Assembly (NCBI RefSeq): GCF_015295825.1
Contig: NZ_DVEH01000047.1
Span: 1 to 64,000 of the forward strand
Origin: Thermosynechococcus sp. M98_K2018_005
GTDB taxonomy: Bacteria > Cyanobacteriota > Cyanobacteriia > Thermosynechococcales > Thermosynechococcaceae
DNA: 64,000 nucleotides
Reading direction: 5' to 3'
A program made the translations under genes and the position numbers. Below are positions 18,346 to 25,577 of the stretch, piece by piece. How positions within the stretch are numbered: the first letter of the stretch is position 1; each line of letters starts with the position of its first letter. A model generated the notes under the pieces. It saw only the letters and a program-made list of their open reading frames with translations, had not been told where the DNA came from and did not search any database.

Positions 18346-20579
18346 GTCGGGTGCAGTGATTTGTTATCTCTACTGTTTTTTAGACAGCAATCAATTTCTT
18401 GCGGCTGATATTTTGCAAAATACTGATTTGCCCGATGCGTTGAAACTCTTTACCACTTCTGTCCGCAAGATGTAAAACCCAAGGCAATCGACAAGACTGA
18501 AACCCACTAGCAGGGTGCAACTGAGATAGATGATAAGTTTGCAGAGCTAGCACGTCCAGAGGCGTGTCGCCGTATTCATGAACTACCCGAAGAGGTCTTG
18601 CACTGCCAATAGTCTGGCTAATTGGCCGACTTGTCATCAAAGTAAATGACCTCTCTTTTGGAGTAAAAATAACAGTACCTATTTGCGCATCACGGTAACC
18701 TTGGGTAATCTGTCTTCCCATTCTTCCAGCTCCACTTTTGCGAACTCCAACAACATCAACAGCTATATTTTTCTTTTTAAGCTCTTCTATAGTTTTCTGA
18801 AATTCTCCTTCTTGAACTAATCCATCTCTCATCAGAAGTAGTTTTTTGGGATAACAGTTGTAACTCTGATAAAATTTAAGAACTAGCTTGGATACCGTTT
18901 GCCAAATCGCTTTTCCAGAAAAGGTCTCTCCTCGTTGAACATTAGGCAACTCCCAGCCTAAGCTTTGCCCGTTTGCAAGAACTGCAAATGCAGAAGCGCC
19001 ATAGTATAGCTCTCGATTAGTTCCTGTATCAAAACCAATAATTAGATCAGCAGCGTCAGGATGATCCAGCGGCTCTATGCGTATGGGTTGCCAACCCGCT
19101 TTACACAAGAGTCCCAAAACAGCATTTAAGGCTTTATACTGATCGGCTTTTGGCTTAGGCACAATAAACTGAGTGGCTATTCCCGCCTGAAGAGCTTGAA
19201 CGCGAATTTTTTGTTTACATTCGTTGGATGACCAATCCATAACTACTAAAATTGTTTTGATACCTTGATCAGACCAGCTTTGCCAAAACCTTTGTTGGTC
19301 TAGTTCACTCTCAGGTAAGTCCTGACGTGTGCGATATGAATCTATTTCTATCTCTGTACCGCTATTCCTAGCTATTTCTAGCAAGCATTGACGGACTTCT
19401 TCGGGATATTCGTGCTTTTCATCGTAAAGATTGAGACAGCCAAATTTTGTTTCACCTACCTCGGCACATCCCTTATATCGGACTTTGGAAACCTTATCTA
19501 CTTGCTGTCCCTTAGATGCCAGTAATTTAACTGGTGGCAAAACATATCCATCTACGGTTGTAGCTTTAACTTCATTAAAAATTCTATAAACCTTCTTACG
19601 GATTGTCTGTGCCGCCTCTTTGGATTGGTTTATACGAACATCCAAATTTTTTTTGATGAACCTAAAAACCTCATTAATTTTGTTACTTTCTCTCCCCTTT
19701 CCAGCAATGTCTGCCAGCATCTCCATTGTTAAGCTTGGTGATAGCCTTTGAGATAGATGTGGTACAGGCTTTGCTTTCCAGTCATTTGCTCTTTTAACAT
19801 ACACAACACGAGAGTTATTTATTTCTGCGTCAGTAGCTCCCTTGTTACGGTGGTAATCTGCTAGACTGATACCCAATCCTTCTAGTATGACTTGTTGCGG
19901 CAATTGATCAGTGGAGTTTTCGTACTGCCACGTAATGTAATTACCGTTTTCATCTTTATATGTGTTCCTTACATAACTGATTGGTATATCAGGATAGTTT
20001 TCCAGCCATTGATGCAGTGTCCAAGGTGTATAGAAGCGATGATGTATATCGATTTCTAGGTAAAGGTTGCCATCTGAATCGATAACGACATCTATTCTTC
20101 TCCCTCTGTGTACTTCCCAACCATCCCCACACTTTTCTAAACCGTTTTCACCTTTAATCCACCAAATCAGTCCACCTTCGGAGGCTCTTTCAATCTCAGT
20201 ATAGGAATCTTTTAATCTTTGTTCTAAAACTTTACGCTCAAAGGTTTCCAAAGCTTTTCTTTCATAAGTATTGCCACAATCCAGCGTTCTAGGACCTATC
20301 CCAACCAAATTCCAATCATCACTTCTCATTCTTGCAGGATTAACTTCTTCTTTTGTGATAATTCGACTGCCTAATCTAACAGCAGTGACTCCTAGTTTGT
20401 AACAAATCCTGGAAATTGCTCTTTGTTCATCGCCTTGTTGTGGGGTTTGAGTAAAATGGCATTGATACTCATGAACTGTGAGATCTCTTTCCTCTAGGCG
20501 TTTTACGAGGTAGCGATTAAGTACCACCGAAGTTGGCTTAAAGCTTTCCAAGAGGTCCATACGAAGATACAGAGTTTTT
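18346..20579. repeat. 2,234-bp direct repeat, copy A (Argonaute unit)
   Basis: The sequence from GTCGGGTGCAGTGATTTG to ...ACAGAGTTTTT recurs at 32110-34343 with a constant offset of 13,764. The encoded 726-residue proteins are identical, and the DNA looks identical wherever I compared it. Flanks differ completely on the left; on the right they share only a degenerate 14-bp promoter-like stretch. No terminal inverted repeats or target-site duplications are visible. The unit contains no GCGATCGC octamer, unlike the core genome around it. Confidence 0.95.
18380..20560 (-). CDS. Prokaryotic Argonaute, long-A type, copy A
   Basis: A 726-residue nucleic-acid-guided endonuclease (ATG at 20560; a TTG 24 nt upstream exists only in this copy). 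The N and PAZ-like regions occupy about residues 1-290. MID is about 390-500, with a guide 5'-end pocket segment FIVPKPKADQYK and N479/K487. PIWI is about 500-726. Catalytic DEDD is complete: D511 (IIGFDTG), E545 (RGETF, glutamate finger), D579 (LLLMRDG) and D700 (LHLADR). Long-A enzymes typically use small guides to cut DNA and protect against plasmids or phage, and in one cyanobacterium sample the chromosome terminus. No cas4-like, helicase or nuclease partner is adjacent. Base composition is more A+T-rich than the core, suggesting horizontal gain. Confidence 0.93.
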   Translation of the reverse strand: MDLLESFKPTSVVLNRYLVKRLEERDLTVHEYQCHFTQTPQQGDEQRAISRICYKLGVTAVRLGSRIITKEEVNPARMRSDDWNLVGIGPRTLDCGNTYERKALETFERKVLEQRLKDSYTEIERASEGGLIWWIKGENGLEKCGDGWEVHRGRRIDVVIDSDGNLYLEIDIHHRFYTPWTLHQWLENYPDIPISYVRNTYKDENGNYITWQYENSTDQLPQQVILEGLGISLADYHRNKGATDAEINNSRVVYVKRANDWKAKPVPHLSQRLSPSLTMEMLADIAGKGRESNKINEVFRFIKKNLDVRINQSKEAAQTIRKKVYRIFNEVKATTVDGYVLPPVKLLASKGQQVDKVSKVRYKGCAEVGETKFGCLNLYDEKHEYPEEVRQCLLEIARNSGTEIEIDSYRTRQDLPESELDQQRFWQSWSDQGIKTILVVMDWSSNECKQKIRVQALQAGIATQFIVPKPKADQYKALNAVLGLLCKAGWQPIRIEPLDHPDAADLIIGFDTGTNRELYYGASAFAVLANGQSLGWELPNVQRGETFSGKAIWQTVSKLVLKFYQSYNCYPKKLLLMRDGLVQEGEFQKTIEELKKKNIAVDVVGVRKSGAGRMGRQITQGYRDAQIGTVIFTPKERSFTLMTSRPISQTIGSARPLRVVHEYGDTPLDVLALQTYHLSQLHPASGFQSCRLPWVLHLADRSGKEFQRIGQISILQNISRKKLIAV

Positions 20580-20583
20580 AACA

Positions 20584-20589
20584 ATTATA
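20584..20589 (-). promoter_or_regulatory. -10 element upstream of Argonaute copy A
   Basis: On the minus strand a perfect TATAAT lies 23 bp before the ATG at 20560, giving a leader of under 20 nt. No clear -35 at the right spacing was found. The element lies just outside the exact repeat. Copy B has TATAGT at the equivalent place. Confidence 0.5.
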
Positions 20590-20745
20590 GCAGTCATGTA
20601 TACTGTCGCCTATTCTTGTAGAGATAACGCTGAAGTTGTGCGGCGGTAGACAGGCTTGAACTCCCACCAATAACCTCTGTACCGTCCGCACCAACGCAGT
20701 GTTAGCTGGCTTACCCCACCGATCACCTCTAACTACGAAGAGGGT

Positions 20746-21144
20746 TCAAGGCTGAAAACGAAGATTTTGAAGGGGATGCACTTGGGCAATGGTTTCAAAG
20801 TCACGATCGTTGTGAATTAGAAGTAAATTGTTTTCTAGTGCTGCTTGAGCAATACAGCAATCGACTGGGCTACGAACGGTAAGTCCTTGGCGGCGTAGAT
20901 CAAAGTAGATGCGGGCTGCTGCTTGCCAAGACTGATTAGTCAGCTCAGCGTAATTTTGTGTTTCGAGGTAAGTGGAAAGGAGATCCCATTCTTGGTCGTT
21001 CAAGCTACCTTGAAGCAGTTCAAGCTGGGTGAATCGAGTGAGTAAAACTTCTCGATTGGCAATCAGAGCTTCAAGCTGCTAGCGAAACTGACCACTACGA
21101 TCGCGGAAGACGCTGATCCAAACAGAGGTATCAATCAGCAACAT
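20746..21144 (-). pseudogene. VapC-type PIN-domain toxin, interrupted by an amber codon
   Basis: The frame starts MLLIDTSVWISVFRDRSGQFR, meets TAG at 21079-21081, then continues in the same frame as QLEALIANREVLLTRFTQLELLQG and further to SPVDCCIAQAALENNLLLIHNDRDFETIA. The PIN acidic residues are visible (D in LLIDTS, E in FTQLE, D in SPVDCCIA, D in HNDRDF). A single CAG-to-TAG change after FR would explain the break. The intact protein would have about 131 residues, normal for VapC. The start overlaps the vapB stop by 14 bp. Confidence 0.85.
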
Positions 21145-21349
21145 GAGGAGTTTCGCGCAGAGCTTTGTAATCAAAATCCGTGGCAAACTGAATTTTTCCT
21201 GCCAAATCGAGCAGGTTTTTCCTGCGACGCGATCGCCCCAGTTCTTGTAGCGCAAGGGTGATGAGTTCTTCCTGAGTGGCAACGTGAGTGAGTTGGAGTG
21301 CTTCGTTCACAAGGGTTTCGTCAAGATTGAGGGTAATTTTCATGGGCAA
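21131..21349 (-). CDS. VapB-type antitoxin
   Basis: A 72-residue protein with an N-terminal ribbon-helix-helix strand (MKITLNLDETLVNEALQLTHVATQEELITLALQELG). It has the typical VapB/DUF2191 toxin-binding tail (RRRKNLLDLAGKIQFATDFDYKALRE). Either the ATG at 21349 or the one at 21343 may be used. It is intact, whereas its toxin partner is broken, so it is an orphan antitoxin in this genome context. Confidence 0.88.
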   Translation of the reverse strand: MPMKITLNLDETLVNEALQLTHVATQEELITLALQELGRSRRRKNLLDLAGKIQFATDFDYKALRETPHVAD

Positions 21350-21595
21350 CCACCGGCGAAATGAGTTAAGGGAGTTTGACCCTTAGTGTAGCTGAACTTA
21401 CCGATTGCCCCCCAATACCTCACCGATCGCCTCCTAAGCGTTTTTGCAATGACTGTGCTGCTTTGCAGATCCCGCAAGGGTTGCTCTTCGCTACTGCCCT
21501 CGCCGACTATCTTCTGGGTGCTTCTGCAACCACAGATAACACTCCAACCATTGCCTCAACAGACGACATCCTGGGCATTCTCATGAATTTATGTT

Positions 21596-22285
21596 TTATG
21601 TCCACTCATTTTCAACAGTGAAGCGCAGGGGGTAGTTTTTCCCTTTACTGCGCTGGTGAGCGATCGCAACTTTCTCCTGAGCTTCCTCAAAGGGCAGGGC
21701 AATGACAAAATTTCGCCCCAGTTGGTGGGTATAAATCATACATGGAATCGCCAGATCCTTCGGCAGTTCAAACACCTGCTCCAGCACTTCCACGACAAAT
21801 TCCATCGTCGTCGCGTTGTCGTTGTGCAGATAAACCGGAACCACCGGGGGATGCTCCCAGGGCCACTCCGGGATGGCTTGGGCTGCTTCTGCCGACAGAT
21901 ATGGAGAAGTGACCAACCGGAGGTTTTGCAAAGGTTGTACAGGTTTGTTAGCGAAATTGTTGTGTCCGCAACGAGTACAAACCCAGGAGCGCTTTGGTTT
22001 GCGGTTTCTGAGCAGTGGGGTGATAAAAGACCGTCGAATCGCAAGGCTTTCGTAAAGATGACGTCCGCCGCAACGAGGGCAGGCATCGGGGAAAATTTCC
22101 AGGTACTCCTCCAGGGATTGGGGACTGCCTTGAGTCAGAATGCGCTGCGTGCGATCGCGTTGTTGCCGCCAACGCTGTCTTGATTGAGCCAATGGGTCAG
22201 GTTCCGAGTAGTCCCACTCAAATTTGATGGCATTTACCACACCAATCAGCAGCAACAGCCCAACCAGACTGATAAACCAGATCAT
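21596..22285 (-). CDS. Membrane-anchored zinc-ribbon protein with C-terminal ClpS domain
   Basis: A 229-residue protein. It begins with one hydrophobic segment (MIWFISLVGLLLLIGVVNAI, residues 1-20). A treble-clef/zinc-ribbon pair of CxxC motifs follows (CPRCGG near residue 69 and CTRCGH near 103). The C-terminal ~80 residues are a recognisable ClpS fold: VPVYLHNDNATTMEFVVEVLEQVFELP, ending FVIALPFEEAQEKVAIAHQRSKG. Free ClpS is about 100 residues and delivers N-degron substrates to ClpA/ClpC. The anchor and zinc ribbon are additions. It is the last gene of the coupled island operon, 27 bp after the DUF6882 gene. Confidence 0.85.
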   Translation of the reverse strand: MIWFISLVGLLLLIGVVNAIKFEWDYSEPDPLAQSRQRWRQQRDRTQRILTQGSPQSLEEYLEIFPDACPRCGGRHLYESLAIRRSFITPLLRNRKPKRSWVCTRCGHNNFANKPVQPLQNLRLVTSPYLSAEAAQAIPEWPWEHPPVVPVYLHNDNATTMEFVVEVLEQVFELPKDLAIPCMIYTHQLGRNFVIALPFEEAQEKVAIAHQRSKGKNYPLRFTVENEWT

Positions 22286-22312
22286 GAAACTCCTCTCCTT
22301 GACTGGGTAGAC

Positions 22313-22786
22313 CTATCCATTCCCTGGGCTGATGGTAGTTTTGCCAAAGGTCATGAAAACGAGAGTGGTGCCGGCCGGACCACAATAGGCACCCTCGGCA
22401 TGGCAGAGGCAACAGGCAAGGGCAGTGAGTTCCCATGCCTCCGGTTCTGAACAGTGCAGTTTGCGCGTGGTCAACCGGTCTATGCCCTGGGCTGCACCGT
22501 AGTCTCGTAGAGAGCGGGCATGGTTCTGGAGAGCGGGTACTACAGAGGGATGATCCCACCCCCAGAGCCAGGTGCCATCCAGGGTGTTGTAGGTGCCGAT
22601 GATTTGCACTGGAGCGGTGATGATCTGGCCTCTGGGGTTAGTGAACCGGATGCTGCCTTGCTCCTGGTCTACCTCCCAGTTGCATTGTCCCAGCAGCCAG
22701 AGTTGTTCCTGTGCCTGGGTTTTGAAATGTAGCTCTTCCATGCTGCGGCTCAGCAGGATGGGGTAGGCGGGTGGTTGCGGGTTCAT
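22313..22786 (-). CDS. DUF6882-like protein
   Basis: About 157 residues, starting MNPQPPAYPILLSRSMEEL. Its ATG overlaps the stop of the TPR gene (ATGA). The core WNVE-like strand pattern and the segment TWLWGWDHPSVVPALQNHARSLRDYG are characteristic of DUF6882 as I know it, a small family of unknown function with a (T)W.W.W.(N/H)PS motif. The Cys-rich tail (ALACCLCHAEGAYCGPAG) is unusual. The family assignment is from memory and moderately sure. No catalytic function can be claimed. Confidence 0.7.
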   Translation of the reverse strand: MNPQPPAYPILLSRSMEELHFKTQAQEQLWLLGQCNWEVDQEQGSIRFTNPRGQIITAPVQIIGTYNTLDGTWLWGWDHPSVVPALQNHARSLRDYGAAQGIDRLTTRKLHCSEPEAWELTALACCLCHAEGAYCGPAGTTLVFMTFGKTTISPGNG

Positions 22787-24108
22787 GAATGCTCCTCCCT
22801 GCATTCGATCCGTCTCAGCAGTTCAGTTTGTTTATCGCGTATCCAGGAAGCCGCTTTAGGCGGTTCGGTGCGCGAGTAAACGTCGAGGAGTCTGTCGTAG
22901 CTGTTCAAGGCTGCCTCATATCGCCCTAATTGCTCTAAAAGCAGGGCTTGGTTGTGCCAGCAGCTCTCATTATCGGGGTCGATCGCCAACGCCCGTTCAT
23001 AGCTGATGACAGCGTCTTCCAATCGTTGCAGCTTGGTTAACAGCAATGCCCGGTTATACCAGCAACCCACATCACCAGGATCAATGGCTAAAGAACGATC
23101 GTAACTTTCTAGCGCTGCTTCTGCTGCCTCGGATTGAGTGCTGAGCAACATCGCTCGTTTGTACCAGAGTTGGGCATTGTCTGGATAGTTTCCTAAAGCC
23201 CGGTCATAGTTTTCCAATAGCCGCGCAAAGACTTCATGCTCTGGATAATTTAACTTTTCTAAGGCATCATTAATGGCTAAATCATGCCAATCGGGGTTCA
23301 ATTCAAAGGCTTTTTCATAGGCAACCAGTGCTTCTTCATAGCGCTCGGCTTGCATCAAAACATCGCCTTTTTGTCTCCAGATCCAATCTGGAGTTTCGCC
23401 ATATTGGTTAGGGCTATTATCAGCTTCAGGAAATTCGCTAAGCTGCTGATCATAGGCATCTAGAAGTTCCTGTTCTCGCCCTAAACGGACATAGGCTTTA
23501 TTGCGATTTTCCTGGGCGGTTGCCTCCAGAAAGATCGCCTGGTTGTAGTTATCAATGGCCTCTGCATATCGCTCTAGGCTGAAAAGAATGTTGCCCTTGT
23601 CTCCGTAATAAGACCTTAATGCCTGGTCGTTTTCTGGATCGTCTTCTGCCTCTAAAAGGGCGATCGCCTCGTCATAGCTGGCGATCGCGTCTTCTGGTCG
23701 CCCTAGGTGAGCCAAAAGACTGCCCCGGTTTGCCCACAGACTACAGTGGTCCAACAACTCAACGTCCGGCAAATCAGCAAACCCTACCAGTGCCCGTTCG
23801 TAGCTGTCGATGGCTTCTGCAAACCGTTGGAGGTCATGTAGTGCTGCCGCTCGGCACGCCCAGGCTTGGCTATCATCTGGGTTTAGGGCGAGGATGCGAT
23901 CGCAGGCAGCCAACGCTCCAGCATAGTTTGCGGTTTCTTGCTGCTGTTTGGCTAGCGCGTACCAGGCATCCCGGTGTTCGGGAGCTAGCTCAACCGCCTG
24001 CTGAAACAGGGCGATCGCATCCTGGCGGGTAGACCAATTTTCTAACGCTGCTAACCCGGCCTGATAATAGTCCTCAGCACTTGAGTACTGTGGCAAAGCG
24101 TCACTCAT
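22783..24108 (-). CDS. TPR-repeat protein
   Basis: A 441-residue protein built almost entirely of tetratricopeptide repeats (about 10-11), e.g. AWYALAKQQQETANYAGALAACDRILALNPDDSQAWACRAAAL and CWYNRALLLTKLQRLEDAVISYERALAIDPDNE. There is no enzymatic domain, signal peptide or membrane segment. TPRs form protein-binding scaffolds. Both ends overlap neighbours by ATGA (VOC gene upstream, DUF6882 downstream), which makes a shared function in one complex or pathway plausible. Confidence 0.9.
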   Translation of the reverse strand: MSDALPQYSSAEDYYQAGLAALENWSTRQDAIALFQQAVELAPEHRDAWYALAKQQQETANYAGALAACDRILALNPDDSQAWACRAAALHDLQRFAEAIDSYERALVGFADLPDVELLDHCSLWANRGSLLAHLGRPEDAIASYDEAIALLEAEDDPENDQALRSYYGDKGNILFSLERYAEAIDNYNQAIFLEATAQENRNKAYVRLGREQELLDAYDQQLSEFPEADNSPNQYGETPDWIWRQKGDVLMQAERYEEALVAYEKAFELNPDWHDLAINDALEKLNYPEHEVFARLLENYDRALGNYPDNAQLWYKRAMLLSTQSEAAEAALESYDRSLAIDPGDVGCWYNRALLLTKLQRLEDAVISYERALAIDPDNESCWHNQALLLEQLGRYEAALNSYDRLLDVYSRTEPPKAASWIRDKQTELLRRIECREEHS

Positions 24109-24485
24109 ACCAGTTGCACCTCCTCATTGTGGGAAAGGAGATGCACGACCCCTGCCGGGTCCGAGATCCAGTGGCCGCGAAAGTTGCCAAGGGGTTCCAA
24201 TTCATCACGAACTGGGGTTTGGGCTGCCGTCAGATGGGCTACTGCCCCCTCCACGTCATCGGTGAATAGCTCCAACCAGATATCTGTCTGGCTGTAGTGG
24301 GGCACTTCATCCAACCACAGTCGCATCGTTCCAAACTGAAATACATGGGAGGTGTCCCGTTGTCCCAGGTAAGGTAATCGCAATGTATCGCAATAAAAAG
24401 CAACGGTTTCTGCAAACCGAAAGCGAGGAATTTTAAGGGCAATATTGCTGCCTCCCGAAAATGTGGGCTGAGGATTTGGGTTCAT
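24105..24485 (-). CDS. VOC (glyoxalase/bleomycin-resistance) family protein
   Basis: A 126-residue protein with the two beta-alpha-beta-beta-beta modules of the vicinal oxygen chelate fold: FAETVAFYCDTLRLPYLG...HVFQFGTMRLWLDE in the first half and DIWLELFTDDVEGAVAHLTAAQTPV...GHWISDPAGVVHLLSHN in the second. Substrate and metal are unknown. The stop overlaps the ATG of the TPR gene. Confidence 0.85.
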   Translation of the reverse strand: MNPNPQPTFSGGSNIALKIPRFRFAETVAFYCDTLRLPYLGQRDTSHVFQFGTMRLWLDEVPHYSQTDIWLELFTDDVEGAVAHLTAAQTPVRDELEPLGNFRGHWISDPAGVVHLLSHNEEVQLV

Positions 24486-24522
24486 TCTAGACTCCTGAAG
24501 TTGGGTTCACGAATTGAGTTCA

Positions 24523-25437
24523 CTAGCGATCGCTATAAAACAGAACGTTAGAAAAATTTCTGCTTTGCAAATCAGCAGGTGGAATCAAAAAATAAAGAAT
24601 TGAATCATGTAGATTCACTCCCGGTTGACCCACCATTCGGAACAGCAAATCATAGGGCGGAAAGCTTTCACCAAAAGCTAGCGGAAACAGTTGGGCGCGA
24701 GGATCAGATTGGCTAAAGGCCGGATAGCCACCCAAACGGTGTCCATCACCATACAAAAGGTGTGCGGCTTCTTCTAGCAACGCATCATTGCTAGTGCGAT
24801 CGCTGAGTTCTCTAAGCGCATAGTCATAGTTTTCAGCAAAGAATTCGCTTTCTCTCAATGTTTCGATCCAGGTGTTTAAACCGCCTGCATCCATTGGTGC
24901 AAGTTTGATTTGAAAGCGGAGATCAAGTCTCTCCGGTACGAGCGAATGCTCAAACGAAGGGAGAAACCTGAAGTCAGTGGTCACCGCTTCAAGGGAGAGG
25001 ATAGGGTCTGGGAAAAAGAGAACTTTTGCTCCTGCCAGTTCCATGAGTTCTCCATAGGACATGGATGCCCGGTCTGCTGTAGCAAACCAGGAATGGTTCC
25101 ATTCCCAGATTGGCTTATCCACCACATAAAACTGCAAGATTCCTGACGTGGGGAACCCTTCTAGTGGAGGCACCTCGGCAAAATTGATCTGGGCTAGCAA
25201 GGGTGCTGGTTTGTCGTCAATGTGAGGATAGTCAGTTCCTTTGGGAAGATAAGGTCTTCCACCAAATTGGCTTTCCCAGGGTAGGGGTGAATTGCTTCCA
25301 GAAATCGTAGTTTCGATAGCAACAAAGGGCCGGATGGTAGATTCAATCGCTGCAATTTCTGCGTCTGAAATCTCTTCCCGCAGGATTGCACGGAGCGCTT
25401 CACCACCGCCTAAATCCTCTAGTTGATAGTTGGTCAT
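24523..25437 (-). CDS. DUF1963 (YwqG-like) protein
   Basis: A 304-residue protein with the typical DUF1963 course: SQFGGRPYLPKGTDYPHIDDKPAPLLAQINFAEVPPLEGFPTSGILQFYV near residues 55-110, then HRLGGYPAFSQSDPRAQ and FGESFPPYDLLFRMVGQPGVNLHDSILYFLIPPADLQSRNFSNVLFYSD at the C-terminus. The family occurs in mobile and polymorphic-toxin contexts and has no assigned activity. Its ATG overlaps the stop of a DUF218 remnant (ATGA). Confidence 0.87.
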   Translation of the reverse strand: MTNYQLEDLGGGEALRAILREEISDAEIAAIESTIRPFVAIETTISGSNSPLPWESQFGGRPYLPKGTDYPHIDDKPAPLLAQINFAEVPPLEGFPTSGILQFYVVDKPIWEWNHSWFATADRASMSYGELMELAGAKVLFFPDPILSLEAVTTDFRFLPSFEHSLVPERLDLRFQIKLAPMDAGGLNTWIETLRESEFFAENYDYALRELSDRTSNDALLEEAAHLLYGDGHRLGGYPAFSQSDPRAQLFPLAFGESFPPYDLLFRMVGQPGVNLHDSILYFLIPPADLQSRNFSNVLFYSDR

Positions 25438-25577
25438 TTGCCCGAATTCAGAATCAGTTTGTGAACCTTACCTGTGTGATAGAGCGCGATCGCCAAATCT
25501 AACCTGGATTGAAGGATGCGACTCACGCTGCCATCGGGATTGGGAGGATTCCCCAGAACAATGAGGATGGCTTTCAC
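25434..25577 (-). pseudogene. N-terminal remnant of a DUF218 (YdcF/SanA-like) protein
   Basis: A 47-codon frame starting at GTG (25577). It reads VKAILIVLGNPPNPDGSVSR followed by ILQSRLDLAIALYHTGKVHK and LILNSGK. This is the start of the DUF218 fold (xxVLGxxxxxDGxxSxxLxxRLxxAxxLxxxGKxxxLIxSGG), which normally continues for another 100 or more residues. It is cut after the first GK. Both ends overlap neighbours (GTGA with the DUF6331-VOC stop, ATGA with the DUF1963 start), so translation could still run through it and couple the operon. Confidence 0.7.

Noticed and set aside
18346-20579. Argonaute unit as an insertion sequence
   Set aside because: No transposase, no terminal inverted repeats (GTCGGGTGCAG versus AAAAACTCTGT) and no target duplication at either copy.
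20590-20745. Possible small gene or RNA between ago copy A and vapC
   Set aside because: Only 156 bp, with no open frame, strong hairpin or repeat that I could support.
21376-21621. 81-codon plus-strand ORF between vapB and the ClpS-like gene
   Set aside because: No recognisable domain, it overlaps the end of the ClpS-like gene, and it has no ribosome-binding site; probably non-coding or a relic too short to name.
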